From Segatella copri (GTDB taxonomy: Bacteria; Bacteroidota; Bacteroidia; Bacteroidales; Bacteroidaceae): a DNA stretch of 64,000 bases. The position numbers were made by a program, and so were the translations under genes. The stretch spans positions 3,319,001-3,383,000 of the forward strand of contig NZ_CP137557.1 of the NCBI RefSeq assembly GCF_019249655.2, read 5' to 3'. Shown in pieces: positions 33,518-42,676 of this stretch. The notes under the pieces are model-generated. The model searched no databases. It had not been told where the DNA came from and saw only the letters and a program-made list of their open reading frames with translations. Every line of letters starts with the position of its first letter. Position 1 is the stretch's first letter.

Positions 33518-33676
33518 AACGTCATTCTTTTTTGCGTTCAAAATTAATACATGAAGAGTCTTTTCTTGCTACGCATTTCACGGCAGAACACGGCAAATTT
33601 GGTTCGTAACCAAAAATCTTACGTTACTCATCAGTAACTCACTATAAATCAGAGTATTCAAATTCAATTCGTAACC

Positions 33677-33840
33677 TTCCTCATTCTTCCGAACCTTAAC
33701 ATTCCTCATTTGGGGTATAGGTTACGGATAGGTAACGTTCCTCTGTCTCATCTTGTCGTATTCCCGTCTTCGTCTGTCCTCGCCACTTTTAACCAAAATG
33801 AGGAAAGTAACTGATAACCAGTAAACTTTCCTCATTCTTC
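33677..33840. repeat. Candidate integrase arm sites at the ICE end
   Basis: The core TTCCTCATT occurs at 33677-33685, 33702-33710 and 33828-33836 (two of the three followed by CTTC), and inverted at 33797-33805. Four copies of a 9-mer in 165 bp directly upstream of an integrase, at the element edge, fit arm-type sites. The 33518-33990 stretch has no gene. Confidence 0.55.
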
Positions 33841-33991
33841 TCTCAAACACTTTTTATATGTACTTTCCGTTTGCGAAAATCTACGTCTCCTTAACTGAAA
33901 CTCCAAGTTTCCTTAAGGGAAAATTTTCCCATGCTTAATGCTGATTTTGGGGTGTTTTATCTATCAAGATTTTTCCTATCAATCAAATAAT

Positions 33992-34020
33992 CCCGAACCA
34001 AGAAGAGATCTTGGTTCGGG
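33992..34020 (-). terminator. Strong hairpin at the chromosome/ICE border
   Basis: 11-bp perfect stem CCCGAACCAAG/CTTGGTTCGGG, loop 7 nt. It lies after the 57-aa gene on the minus strand. A weak T/A stretch follows. Confidence 0.6.
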
Positions 34021-34029
34021 GTGTTTGGG

Positions 34030-34051
34030 AGGTGTGGCTTTCACCACACCT
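34030..34051. terminator. Second hairpin after the 57-aa gene
   Basis: 8-bp stem AGGTGTGG/CCACACCT with a 6-nt loop, 33 nt past the stop codon of the 57-aa gene. On the plus strand a TTTATT follows. Confidence 0.6.
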
Positions 34052-34083
34052 TTATTCATAGATGACAATCTATCTATTTCTGA

Positions 34084-34257
34084 CTACTCCTCTACATCGT
34101 CCTCAGAATCCCAGATGCTGAAGCGAGGACGTGTTGGTACGAGAGAAGGTCCCTCTGCCGGAGTACTGCCAATACCAATAGTTTCACTAGCTGCACAAAG
34201 CTGAGAGTCCAACTCCATCTCCATTACATTAATCTCTGGCTGAATATACTTTTTCAT
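34084..34257 (-). CDS. 57-aa conserved Bacteroidales small peptide
   Basis: The protein starts MKKYIQPEINVMEMELDSQL and ends SIWDSEDDVEE. The opening M-K-K-Y-x-x-P-E-I-x-V and the acidic end are a recurring type of small protein in Prevotella and Bacteroides; its function is unknown. It has no signal peptide. It lies 50 nt after the broken surface-protein gene on the same strand and before two hairpins, so it is the last gene of that unit. The start is the only ATG in reach with the conserved N-terminus. Confidence 0.75.
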   Translation of the reverse strand: MKKYIQPEINVMEMELDSQLCAASETIGIGSTPAEGPSLVPTRPRFSIWDSEDDVEE

Positions 34258-36332
34258 TTTGTTTCTATTTATTGATGTTATTATAAATACTTATTATTAA
34301 TGATTCATTACTTGATAACCACTTTCTTACCGTTGTGGATGTAAATACCCTTAGCAGCCTTGATTGTCTTCACACCCTGGAGTGTGTAGTAAGCGCCATC
34401 TGCCTTAGCAGCTGCATTCACCTCGTTGATGCCTGTTGTCTCACCACCAAACTGGATTGAGTAGAATCTTGTAGCACTAGCTGCTGGCAACTCGAGATAA
34501 GCGTGACCCAAACTTACAACAACGCCTTCCTTCAAAGGAGCGAATACAGCCTTGCCCTCCTGCTCAACCAAAGCATAGATTGTAGAACCATCGCCCTTTG
34601 TATCAGCAGTAGCTGCCTTCAAATCATTACCATCAACAACTGTTGCCTTTCCTGTAGATGCAGCGAAGTTATAAGAACCAGCCTCAGCACCTACCAATAC
34701 AGGAGTACCCTTTGCGATTACAGAACCAGCAGGAACCTCTGTCAATACCACAGCGCTCTTTGCCTCGTTTACCTTTGCTGTATAAACCTTTACATCAGCT
34801 GGAACTACAACATTGCAGGTTGGAACGTAAGTTGCGAACTTAACGGCTGAAACGGCTACATCATCACCAATAAACTTCTCGATTATAACATAATCTAACA
34901 ATTTAGGAGAAGAACCACCATTGCCAGCAGCAGACAATACTATGTCACTATCATCTGTTAATTCAAAAAGAGAACTTGATACTTCAGAGCCTGTACCCGT
35001 AGTAGCAGCTTCGAATACAACATTATTGCCATTTTTAAAGACAAAATTAGTTCCAGTATTTCCAAATACTCCAACATGCATTCTATAAATTCCTGCAGAT
35101 AATTTTGCAATTACCACATCAGATTCAGCAAAAGCACCTTTACCATCAGAGCATCTGACAGGCGCAGCACCTGTTGCACTTGGAGTTAATCCTTCAATAT
35201 CTTCTGCTTCACTACAGAAAGCGACATTTTTCAAATCTGCTGCAGAATACTCAACATTAACGACAAGTTCATTTTGATCCAGACTTACAACCTTCTGATA
35301 GTAACCATCGTCTTTATTACCTTGAGGTGCCATATACAAAACATTGTCTTTCAAAACATACTTATGATAAGGTACTTTTACCGTTTCACCTTCAAAGTCT
35401 GCTCCAGAAGCAATCTTTTCTAATGTAACACCTCCTGCTACAGCATTAATTGTATAATTATAATTTGCTGCCTCATGAAACTTAACAGTTACCACAGAAT
35501 TTCCATCTTTATCTATAGAGACAGAATTAGAATTGTCTGATACATAAATATATTTTTTTGTCTTTTCTTCATTAAAGAAATTATCTTTATCAGAATTTGT
35601 TAAAACAACAGAGCTACCAACTTCGCCTTGACGCTCATTAGCATCTTTTATTTCGTTATTGTTTTCATCAACATACTTAACAGTATATTTTGCTGTAGTC
35701 ACCTCCTGAACTGTCTCCGTAACCTTGATTGACTTCAAGATTTCAACCTGACTAGTACTCATTCTTGCTCCTTTAGCAAATCCAAAAGCTATAGTCTTAT
35801 AATCAACATTATCTAATGGCTGATTTGATAAGCTCAACAATTCTCTAGATTCATCATCAGAACTATAGACCTTCAAATAATTTAAATTATTAGTTGCGGT
35901 ATTAATTTCCATTTTTATTATATAAAATGGGCGCGTAGCTGGATCATAATTTCTAACACCTGAAGGACCTGTAAAATTAGTATAATTTGTCTTACTAAAT
36001 GGACTTAAAGAATAAGCAGAAGGACTATTTTTATCCTGATCATTCTCTAAAATATAGATATTACCAAATCTAAAATAACTAGCTGTACCAGTAGTCATAG
36101 ATCTACCCACATTTGACATTCCAAGCCAAGTTGCCTCTACATTTAAAATGGTGCCATTTTGAGGATTAATATCTTTAGATACTTCTACGGCAGAATTAGT
36201 AGTAGCAATTTTTGCACCATAATCGCTCAATTCTAAGGTTCCTGTACTAGCCTTAAAATCTGCCAAATTCTCTTTTGTCCATGGTGCTATAGAAGTACCA
36301 CGTTCAAACAGCACTGTTTGTGCCCACCCCCC

Positions 36333-38360
36333 AGCCCGTCCGAGAACGGCCGTTTTGGGGTGTATCATAGAGGGCAGAACCGCTATCACGACTCCACCTA
36401 AGTCCCTCTAAGGGCATATCTTTTTTCATCTTAAAATTTTAGTTTATGTTAAACAATTCGTCATAAGGGCTTAAAATGGCCGATATGAACACTAATAGAG
36501 CGTGTTTTTCGATGGTATTGATCCCTACAGGTCATTATCCAAGAGAAGCAATCAAAGCAGGTACACCTTTGAGAGATATGGCACGACGAAGGTTATAAGA
36601 TAGGCAAAAGAGACCCATCTCAGCAGTTACTTTCAGTTTGCCTTTCAGTAAAAAGTAGTATTGCCCAAGTGCTCGCTTCATGGTTCCAAAAGGATGCTCG
36701 GAGAGGCATTTGCGATTGTCCATCTTGTTCTGATCTAGATGTAAAACGTAACGGACAACCTTCTTCACGATCTTCATTCTTGGAGGTTTTGGCTTGTCCT
36801 TATTCTCTTCTTTGAGTTGCTTGCGTTTTGCTTCGGTTGCCTTTATCAAGGTGTCTTTGTTGAAGTCTGCCTCCTTGAACTTCTGGATGGTACACTTGCA
36901 CTTGCATTTTTTACATGCAAGCTTGTTGCAATAGCGGATCATACCGTTTCTTTTGATAGACTTTTGCCTCAGGATTTCTCCTTGCGGACAATAGACAAGA
37001 TTGCGTTCGGCATCCCTCACGAAGTATCCTTCAAGAGCCTTGGCACGCATCTGCCCGGGAGTCATCTTCAGTACAGCAGACTCTGCTACATCAGAAGTGT
37101 ACTCCTTGACCTCTACAATCTGTGCATCGGTTAAAAAATCCTTGTAGGCTTCCGGTATGACTGCTGCTTCAAGACATGCCTTCAAATCTTCTGGATTAGT
37201 ACTTGACTTTTGTTCGTCAGTTATGGTAGCTTCGTTATAGTCAAACTGAACCTGCTCCGTGCAGCTGCCATCACGTTGGATGACATTTGGTACGATACCA
37301 TTAGCCAATGCATCTGCATGATCCTCGGGACACTCGTACCCCTTGTCTGCAGTTGATTCAAGAACGTCAACACCATAATCGGCTTTCACCTCAGATGCTA
37401 CGCTTGTAAGCTGACCATGGTCTGTTGGACTGTTGGTTACCAGGAAGCCTGCTATCATATGGCTCTCCGCATCAACTGCAGTTTGCACATTATAACCGAC
37501 ACAAAAGCCTTCGTTGGCTTTCATTAGTCGGGAATCAGGATCGGTTAAGGAAATCTGGCTTTCACCACTTTTCTCAAGTGTATCACGGTATCCCTCATAG
37601 CGTTCCTTGCGCTCCTTGCAAACATCAAGCTTACGTTGCAACTCATCTTTAGAGAGCCTGCGTCCTTCCTCATGATCGTATGCTTCAAGTTCTTCCATAT
37701 AGATTGAAATATGTTCATCAAGACGCTTGATTCGGTCATCGAGTTTGCTTAGAGTAAGGTTGTTGTCTTTAGCATTTACAGCCTTAAACTTGCTTCCATC
37801 AATAGAGATGTACGACTTGGAAAAGAGCTTCAGTCCCATACAAAACTTGTTGAACTCTTTAAAAACTTTAGTAATAGCCTTCTTGTTGTCCTTGCGGAAA
37901 TCGGAGATTGTACGAAAGTCAGGAGTCAGCTTGTTGAGCAGCCACATTACCTCTACGTTACACTTGCACTCACGAGCAAGTTTGCGAGAGGAACGTACCT
38001 GATAGAAGTAACCATAAATATAGAGTTTGAGGAGATCGCGAGGATCATATCCAGGAGTACCTGTCTCTGCAGGAGTACTGCGGACGAATCCCAGTTCATC
38101 CATTTTGAGATTATCGACAAAAGCATCAAACAAGCGAACAGGGGCGTCAGCCTCTACATACTCGTCAATGCAATCAGGGAAAAGAACCCTCTGTCGTCTA
38201 TCTTGTCCTTTTTTATATGCCATATCTTTCTTGTTTTTTACTACAAAGATACATAAAATAATTGAGAATCAAGAAGATACGAAGTTAATTAACTATAAAG
38301 AGCAAAAGAAAAATGCCCAATTCAGTTGTTTGCTTCCCTAATTAAGTTTTCGGACGGCCT
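36333..38360 (-). mobile_element. IS1182-type insertion sequence, about 2.03 kb
   Basis: Ends carry the inverted sequence AGCCCGTCCGAGAAC (left) and AGGCCGTCCGAAAAC (right, complement). It lies in a C run, so the target duplication cannot be placed exactly; four bases fit the reading frame of the broken gene. One transposase gene. The 200 bp on the left (36333-36534) hold no gene I can support. Confidence 0.8.
36535..38223 (-). CDS. IS1182-family transposase
   Basis: The protein is 562 aa. The N-terminus reads AYKKGQDRRQRVLFPDCIDEYV, then YDPRDLLKLYIYGYFYQVRSSRKLAREC, FRTISDFRKDN, and SYISIDGSKFKAVNAKDNN with the first Asp of the catalytic set. Later segments include STADKGYECPEDHADAL (second Asp) and EHPFGTMKRALG (Glu). 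A cysteine cluster (CNKLACKKCKCKC) near residue 430 is typical of the family. It looks intact. Confidence 0.92.
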   Translation of the reverse strand: MAYKKGQDRRQRVLFPDCIDEYVEADAPVRLFDAFVDNLKMDELGFVRSTPAETGTPGYDPRDLLKLYIYGYFYQVRSSRKLARECKCNVEVMWLLNKLTPDFRTISDFRKDNKKAITKVFKEFNKFCMGLKLFSKSYISIDGSKFKAVNAKDNNLTLSKLDDRIKRLDEHISIYMEELEAYDHEEGRRLSKDELQRKLDVCKERKERYEGYRDTLEKSGESQISLTDPDSRLMKANEGFCVGYNVQTAVDAESHMIAGFLVTNSPTDHGQLTSVASEVKADYGVDVLESTADKGYECPEDHADALANGIVPNVIQRDGSCTEQVQFDYNEATITDEQKSSTNPEDLKACLEAAVIPEAYKDFLTDAQIVEVKEYTSDVAESAVLKMTPGQMRAKALEGYFVRDAERNLVYCPQGEILRQKSIKRNGMIRYCNKLACKKCKCKCTIQKFKEADFNKDTLIKATEAKRKQLKEENKDKPKPPRMKIVKKVVRYVLHLDQNKMDNRKCLSEHPFGTMKRALGQYYFLLKGKLKVTAEMGLFCLSYNLRRAISLKGVPALIASLG

Positions 38361-38424
38361 CCCCCATAGAGCCAGCAACGATGCCAGCCATTACGAGCAT
38401 TGTCTTAAGTAAATTTTGTTTCAT

Positions 38425-38833
38425 TTGTTTCTGGTTTAAAATGTTTATATTATTGTTTACTCATTTTTACTTTTGTTCTATTCCAGGTTTGTATTATAAG
38501 AATTCAATTTGTGTATTACTTAGGGTATAAACGATTAGAATACGAGATATCGTATCAAAAATGATGAATGTGATTCAATAATGATCAATATGATGTATTT
38601 GAAAATCTTTGTTTAGCAGATGCGACATCACGCCGCTCGGTTTACCAATTGTTGCATTTTGGTTTACTATATTTTAATTGTTGAGTGCAAAAGTAACACT
38701 TTATTCAATACGTTGTATCATTTTTCATCATATTTTAAGCTTTTTTCACTCTAAAAGCACTAAAAGTATCGGAAAAGGGGATAAAATGCCGAAAACATTT
38801 CGTATCTTTGCAGAAATTTTAAAAGGAAGTAAT
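38425..38833. other. Divergent intergenic region
   Basis: 409 bp with no gene. It must carry the promoter of the broken surface gene (minus) and of the PAQR gene. For the latter, TATCTTTG (TAnnTTTG) lies near 38803-38810 on the plus strand, 23 nt before ATG. Confidence 0.5.
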
Positions 38834-39490
38834 ATGAAACTCAAAATACATTTCAGTCATAAAGAGGAACTCTGGAACTCCTGGTCGCACGCAGGAGGCA
38901 TTCTGATGGGCGTTGTCGTGGGGGCCATTTTCCTGTATTGGTGCTTTACCATGCACAACGGATGGGCCACGGCAGGTATCATCCTCTACTTATTCGGTAT
39001 GCTGATGTCGTACATCGCATCCACGGTTTATCACGCCATCTCAGCCTGGAGCAAGTGGAAGGAGCGACTGCGAAAGTGGGACCACGCCGCCATCTACTGG
39101 CACATTGCGGGTTCCTACTCCCCTATCACCCTGATTGCTTTGCGCGACCAAGGCTACTGGGGCTGGAGCCTCTTCATCTTTATCTGGGCGTGCGCCATCG
39201 CCGGAACCATCATGAGTTTTACCCGGCTCAAGGACCACAGCAACCTGGAGACCACCTGCTTTGTGGGCATGGGACTGTCGGTGCTCGTGGCTTTCAAGCC
39301 ACTGATAGATTCCGTATCTGCCACCACGGTGGCTTGGATCATCGCCGAGGGCGTGTGCTACATTACGGGAGCCGTGTTCTACAGCATCAACAAGAAGAAA
39401 TACATGCATTCCGTGTTCCATTTCTTTGTTTTGGCAGGTAGCATCTGCCACATCATCGCCGTTTGGGACATTCTGATGAAATACATTTAA
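38834..39490 (+). CDS. Hemolysin III/PAQR family membrane protein
   Basis: The protein is 218 aa from ATG 38834; the frame is open upstream but only in the leader. Seven transmembrane segments are readable. PAQR/HlyIII marks are the N-terminal NSWSHAGG, SSTVYH-like ASTVYHAIS, DHAAIYWHIAGSYSP (conserved His/Asp/Ser) and the late H-x-x-F-H pattern HSVFHFFVLAGSICH. The conserved histidines probably bind a metal. The physiological role in bacteria is unclear. It is a single-gene unit followed by a terminator. Confidence 0.9.
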   Translation: MKLKIHFSHKEELWNSWSHAGGILMGVVVGAIFLYWCFTMHNGWATAGIILYLFGMLMSYIASTVYHAISAWSKWKERLRKWDHAAIYWHIAGSYSPITLIALRDQGYWGWSLFIFIWACAIAGTIMSFTRLKDHSNLETTCFVGMGLSVLVAFKPLIDSVSATTVAWIIAEGVCYITGAVFYSINKKKYMHSVFHFFVLAGSICHIIAVWDILMKYI

Positions 39491-39498
39491 GCAAGCAT

Positions 39499-39541
39499 AA
39501 AGGCATCGAAAAGTGAAGTTTTTCGGTGCCTTTGCTTTTTA
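39499..39541 (+). terminator. Intrinsic terminator of the PAQR gene
   Basis: Stem AAAGGCATCGAAAA/TTTTTCGGTGCCTTT with few mismatches, followed by GCTTTTTAT, 9 nt after the stop codon. Confidence 0.8.
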
Positions 39542-39597
39542 TAATAAGGTGATATTGTTAACATTACGTTAAAGCAAGAAAATAATTGCCCAAAAGT

Positions 39598-39628
39598 TTG
39601 GAACTTATTGCAGAAAAGCATACCTTTG
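39598..39628 (+). promoter_or_regulatory. Promoter of the ABC-GntR operon
   Basis: TTG at 39598-39600, 20 nt, TACCTTTG at 39621-39628. A small inverted repeat TTAAC/GTTAA at 39558-39572 lies just upstream and could be an operator. Confidence 0.7.
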
Positions 39629-39668
39629 CAGTGTTCTATTGAAGTAGTACACTCAAACATTAACGATT

Positions 39669-40496
39669 ATGATACAGATTAAAGACATTGATTTCAGATA
39701 CCCAGGTAGCAAGCACCTTGTATTTAGAGATTTCTCTTTGGAACTCAAGGAGAACAACATTTATGGCTTGCTCGGTAAGAACGGTACAGGCAAGAGCACC
39801 CTGCTCTACCTCATCAGCGGATTGCTCCGCCAGCAACAAGGTACCATTCTCGTGGATGGCATTTCGGCACAAGATCGCAAAGCCGAGATGCTGAAGGACA
39901 TCTTCATGGTACCCGAAGAGTTTGAACTGCCCAACGTTTCCCTTGCCACCTACGTGAAGATGAACCAGGAGTTCTATCCTAACTTCTCGCAGGAAGTGCT
40001 GGACCGTTGCCTCAAGGATTTTGATTTACCACTCTCTCTCAAGTTGAACGAACTTTCGATGGGACAGAAAAAGAAGGTATTCATGAGTTTCGCACTCGCC
40101 ACGGGTACCCGCTTTCTTCTGATGGACGAGCCAACCAATGGTCTCGACATCCCATCGAAGAGCCAGTTCCGTAAGGTCATCGCCAACAACATGACGGAAG
40201 ATCGCACCCTCATCATCTCTACTCATCAGGTGCACGATGTAGAGTCACTGCTCGACCACATCATCATCATGAACCAAAGCCAGCTCCTGCTCGATGCATC
40301 GGTATCAGACATCTGCGGGAAATACACCTTCGAGTACCGCAACCCACAGGAAATGGACGACACCGTGCTCTACGCCGAGCCAACCCTGCAGGGCAATGCC
40401 GCCATCTGCAAGCGACAGGAGGGCGAGCAGGAAACACAGATGAACCTGGAATTGCTCTTCAATGCAGTGATAGGTGGAAAATTAGGAAAAATATAA
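39669..40496 (+). CDS. ABC transporter ATP-binding protein (Ytr-like)
   Basis: The protein is 275 aa. Walker A GKNGTGKS at 36-43, the ABC signature LSMGQKKK, Walker B FLLMDEPTNGLD and the H-loop in STHQVHD are all present. It pairs with the membrane protein 24 nt downstream as an ABC-2-like exporter of unknown substrate. A GntR regulator of the YtrA type follows, which suggests that cell-envelope-acting agents or peptides are the signal (inference from the Bacillus ytr operon). Confidence 0.9.
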   Translation: MIQIKDIDFRYPGSKHLVFRDFSLELKENNIYGLLGKNGTGKSTLLYLISGLLRQQQGTILVDGISAQDRKAEMLKDIFMVPEEFELPNVSLATYVKMNQEFYPNFSQEVLDRCLKDFDLPLSLKLNELSMGQKKKVFMSFALATGTRFLLMDEPTNGLDIPSKSQFRKVIANNMTEDRTLIISTHQVHDVESLLDHIIIMNQSQLLLDASVSDICGKYTFEYRNPQEMDDTVLYAEPTLQGNAAICKRQEGEQETQMNLELLFNAVIGGKLGKI

Positions 40497-40520
40497 AATC
40501 ATCTTTAAATAACAACGATT

Positions 40521-41390
40521 ATGAACAAGACTTTTGATTTACATAGATTCGGAATGGTGCTGCGTTGGGATTTGCTTACCAACAGGAAAAGCTATTTCTG
40601 CAGTATCGCAGGATTGGCTATCGGCATCATCATGCTTTCCATTTCCATGCTTTATTCTTTCCCTCATAGCCATTACATTGTAGAAGGAGGAGATTTGGGT
40701 AATTACTACGAAGATAGCATGACAGGACTCCTTGCCACTATTTTAATAGCGTTTTTCTTTGTATCTACCTGCAACATCTTTAGCAATACGATGACCAAGC
40801 TGCAACGAGAGAACTTTCTGATGTTGCCAGCCAACAATCTGGAGAAATATGCTGCACGTTTCCTGATGATGAGTGTAGGCAGTATCCTCATCATGGTGAT
40901 TGCTACGCTTATAGGCGACTTCGTGCAATTTATATTGAGCTTTTTCATGACTCCCGGTTACCATGCAAGCATCATCGGAAGTTCTCTAAGACAAATATAC
41001 GAAGCCGCAACCAATACCGGTGACAATCCTATCTGTATCTTAGCGGGGCAATGTAAAATAGAAGCAGCTCTGGTTGGATGGAGCTTTCTCATCATGATTT
41101 ACTCCTTCACTCTGCTAGGCGGCACCTTCTTCCGCAAACAGCCTATCATCCTGACAGCCATATCAGGTATTATCATTTACATGATTGTAGGTTATTGCGG
41201 CAGCAAGCTCGAAGAATGGGGAGCTTTCGATTTCTACACCCATCTTAACCATGATAATCCGGGCACTTCTCTCTGCATCGCCATCTTCTGGTCGGTCGTT
41301 TTCCTTGCTTTGGCAGCCTTCAGCCTCTGGGCATCCTACAAGATTTTCACCCGCATGCAGGTAATCTGCAACAAGTGGATCAACATCTAA
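40521..41390 (+). CDS. ABC-2-like membrane permease
   Basis: The protein is 289 aa with six hydrophobic segments, starting SYFCSIAGLAIGIIMLSISML and including GLLATILIAFFFVSTCNIFS and GIIIYMIVGYCGSKL. It has no ATP-binding motif. Located between the ATPase and the GntR gene, it is most likely the membrane partner of the ATPase. Substrate unknown. Confidence 0.8.
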   Translation: MNKTFDLHRFGMVLRWDLLTNRKSYFCSIAGLAIGIIMLSISMLYSFPHSHYIVEGGDLGNYYEDSMTGLLATILIAFFFVSTCNIFSNTMTKLQRENFLMLPANNLEKYAARFLMMSVGSILIMVIATLIGDFVQFILSFFMTPGYHASIIGSSLRQIYEAATNTGDNPICILAGQCKIEAALVGWSFLIMIYSFTLLGGTFFRKQPIILTAISGIIIYMIVGYCGSKLEEWGAFDFYTHLNHDNPGTSLCIAIFWSVVFLALAAFSLWASYKIFTRMQVICNKWINI

Positions 41391-41409
41391 AAAATTAAAA
41401 TTGAAGATT

Positions 41410-41781
41410 ATGATTTTCAGTAATGATAAAGCGATATACGTACAGATAGCCGAACGATTGAACGATGAAATCCTGGCGGGCAAGTACAAGGAAGACGAGC
41501 GAATACCGAGCGTCAGGGAATACGCCGTACTGCTGGAGGTAAATGCCAACACAACCGTGAAGGCATACGACCTGCTTGCCACCGACGAGATCATCTACAA
41601 CAAGCGAGGCTTGGGCTACTTTGTTTCCGCAGGAGCCAAGAAGCAGATTAAGAAAACCCGCAAAAAGGAGTTTATGAAAGAAAGACTCCCGGAACTCGCC
41701 CGACAGATGCAGCTTCTCGACATCTCCATCGACGAAGTGAAGGAAGAGTTGGAGAAGAATCTCAAAAAAGTGAAAATATGA
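41410..41781 (+). CDS. GntR-family regulator (YtrA subfamily)
   Basis: The protein is 123 aa from ATG 41410. Winged helix: YVQIAERLNDEILAGKYKEDERIPSVREYA, then VNANTTVKAYDLLATDEIIYNKRGLGYFV, as in GntR DNA-binding domains. The C-terminal part is only about 45 residues (YtrA type, no ligand domain). It probably represses this operon. A 10-bp hairpin is immediately downstream (41795-41823). Confidence 0.9.
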   Translation: MIFSNDKAIYVQIAERLNDEILAGKYKEDERIPSVREYAVLLEVNANTTVKAYDLLATDEIIYNKRGLGYFVSAGAKKQIKKTRKKEFMKERLPELARQMQLLDISIDEVKEELEKNLKKVKI

Positions 41782-41794
41782 TTTTTTATAGCTA

Positions 41795-41823
41795 CGCTTG
41801 CAACTTTCAGAAGGTTGCAAGCG
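41795..41823 (+). promoter_or_regulatory. Hairpin between gntR and the MacB-like gene
   Basis: 10-bp stem CGCTTGCAAC/GTTGCAAGCG with a 9-nt loop. It may serve as a GntR operator, an attenuator or a processing site; there is no T tract. Confidence 0.5.
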
Positions 41824-41863
41824 TCTAACGTTTAAAATTCATATCAATAAACAAGCGTATTAT

Positions 41864-42580
41864 ATGTCATTAATTCATCTAAAAGACGTCAACAAGACCT
41901 ATCAGGGTGCTCAGCCACTCCATGTGCTGAAGGGCATCGACCTCGACATCGAACGTGGCGAGTTCGTCAGCATCATGGGTGCTTCCGGCTCGGGAAAATC
42001 CACCTTATTAAATATATTGGGTATTCTCGACAACTACGATACGGGCGAATACCTACTCAACGATGTGCTCATCAAAGACCTCTCGGAAACCCGTGCTGCC
42101 GAATACCGCAACAAGATGATTGGCTTCATCTTCCAGTCGTTCAACCTCATCTCGTTCAAGACGGCGGTGGAAAACGTGGAGCTTCCACTCTTCTACCAGG
42201 GCGTGAGCCGCAAGAAGCGCCACGAACTGGCGATGGAATATCTCGACAAACTGGGCTTGAAGCAATGGGCCAACCATTATCCCAACGAGATGTCGGGAGG
42301 ACAGAAGCAGCGTGTAGCCATCGCCCGTGCCCTCATCACCAAACCCGAAATCATCCTTGCCGATGAGCCTACCGGAGCCCTCGACTCCAAAACGAGCGTG
42401 GAAGTGATGGACCTGCTGAAGGAACTGCACCAGAAGGAGGGAATGACCATCGTGGTGGTAACCCACGAAAGCGGTGTTGCCAACGAGACCGATAAGGTTA
42501 TCCATATCAAGGACGGACTCATCGGAAGCATCGAAGACAACAGAGACCATCATCTCGTATCAAAAGACTACGTGAAGTAA
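41864..42580 (+). CDS. ABC transporter ATP-binding protein (MacB/LolD type)
   Basis: The protein is 238 aa from ATG 41864. Walker A GASGSGKS at 39-46, signature MSGGQKQRVAIARAL, Walker B ILADEPTGALD and VVVTHE are textbook for the MacB/LolD/FtsE group. The two FtsX-like permeases and an adaptor follow, so it powers a tripartite-type exporter or mechanotransmission pump. The first 22 codons of the longer open frame overlap a hairpin and are unlikely to be translated. Confidence 0.93.
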   Translation: MSLIHLKDVNKTYQGAQPLHVLKGIDLDIERGEFVSIMGASGSGKSTLLNILGILDNYDTGEYLLNDVLIKDLSETRAAEYRNKMIGFIFQSFNLISFKTAVENVELPLFYQGVSRKKRHELAMEYLDKLGLKQWANHYPNEMSGGQKQRVAIARALITKPEIILADEPTGALDSKTSVEVMDLLKELHQKEGMTIVVVTHESGVANETDKVIHIKDGLIGSIEDNRDHHLVSKDYVK

Positions 42581-42676
42581 GAAGTTTATAGTTTAAAGTT
42601 TATAGTTAATAGGGCAGAACTGCTGATGGCGCCAGCCCTCTATAAACTATCAACTATTAATTATTAACTAAAAATA

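Larger units (their letters stand above)
1..33900. mobile_element. Right part of a CTnDOT-like integrative conjugative element, with nested insertions
   Basis: The gene order read leftwards from about 33.5 kb is integrase, RhuM-like protein, helix-turn-helix regulators, DUF4099/DUF3945 protein, topB, DUF1896 protein and methylase-helicase. This is the usual integrase-end backbone of Bacteroidales conjugative elements. Transfer (tra) genes are absent and would lie left of the window. The element is layered: a group II intron at 1-1817, an IS at 11808-13201 and a whole mobilizable element at about 14.88-32.48 kb. The right edge is placed between the integrase start (33517) and the first chromosomal terminator (33992) because four short repeats that could be integrase arm sites lie there. 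The exact attachment core was not resolved. Confidence 0.75.
34308..38424 (-). pseudogene. Secreted surface protein gene split by an IS in its signal peptide
   Basis: The 3' part (34308-36332) codes for nearly the whole mature protein. It has repeated beta-rich domains (KYTVKYVDENNNEIKD, VNVEYSAADLKNVAF) and a C-terminal block YYTLQGVKTIKAAKGIYIHNGKK like the sorting tails of Prevotella surface proteins. The 5' part (38361-38424) encodes a signal peptide, MKQNLLKTMLVMAGIVAGSM. The IS1182-type element at 36333-38360 lies between them in a run of G/C. Removing it with a 4-bp duplication gives a frame of 694 aa with the sequence SMGGWAQTVLFERG across the join. As it is, the 3' frame has no proper signal peptide. 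Confidence 0.85.
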
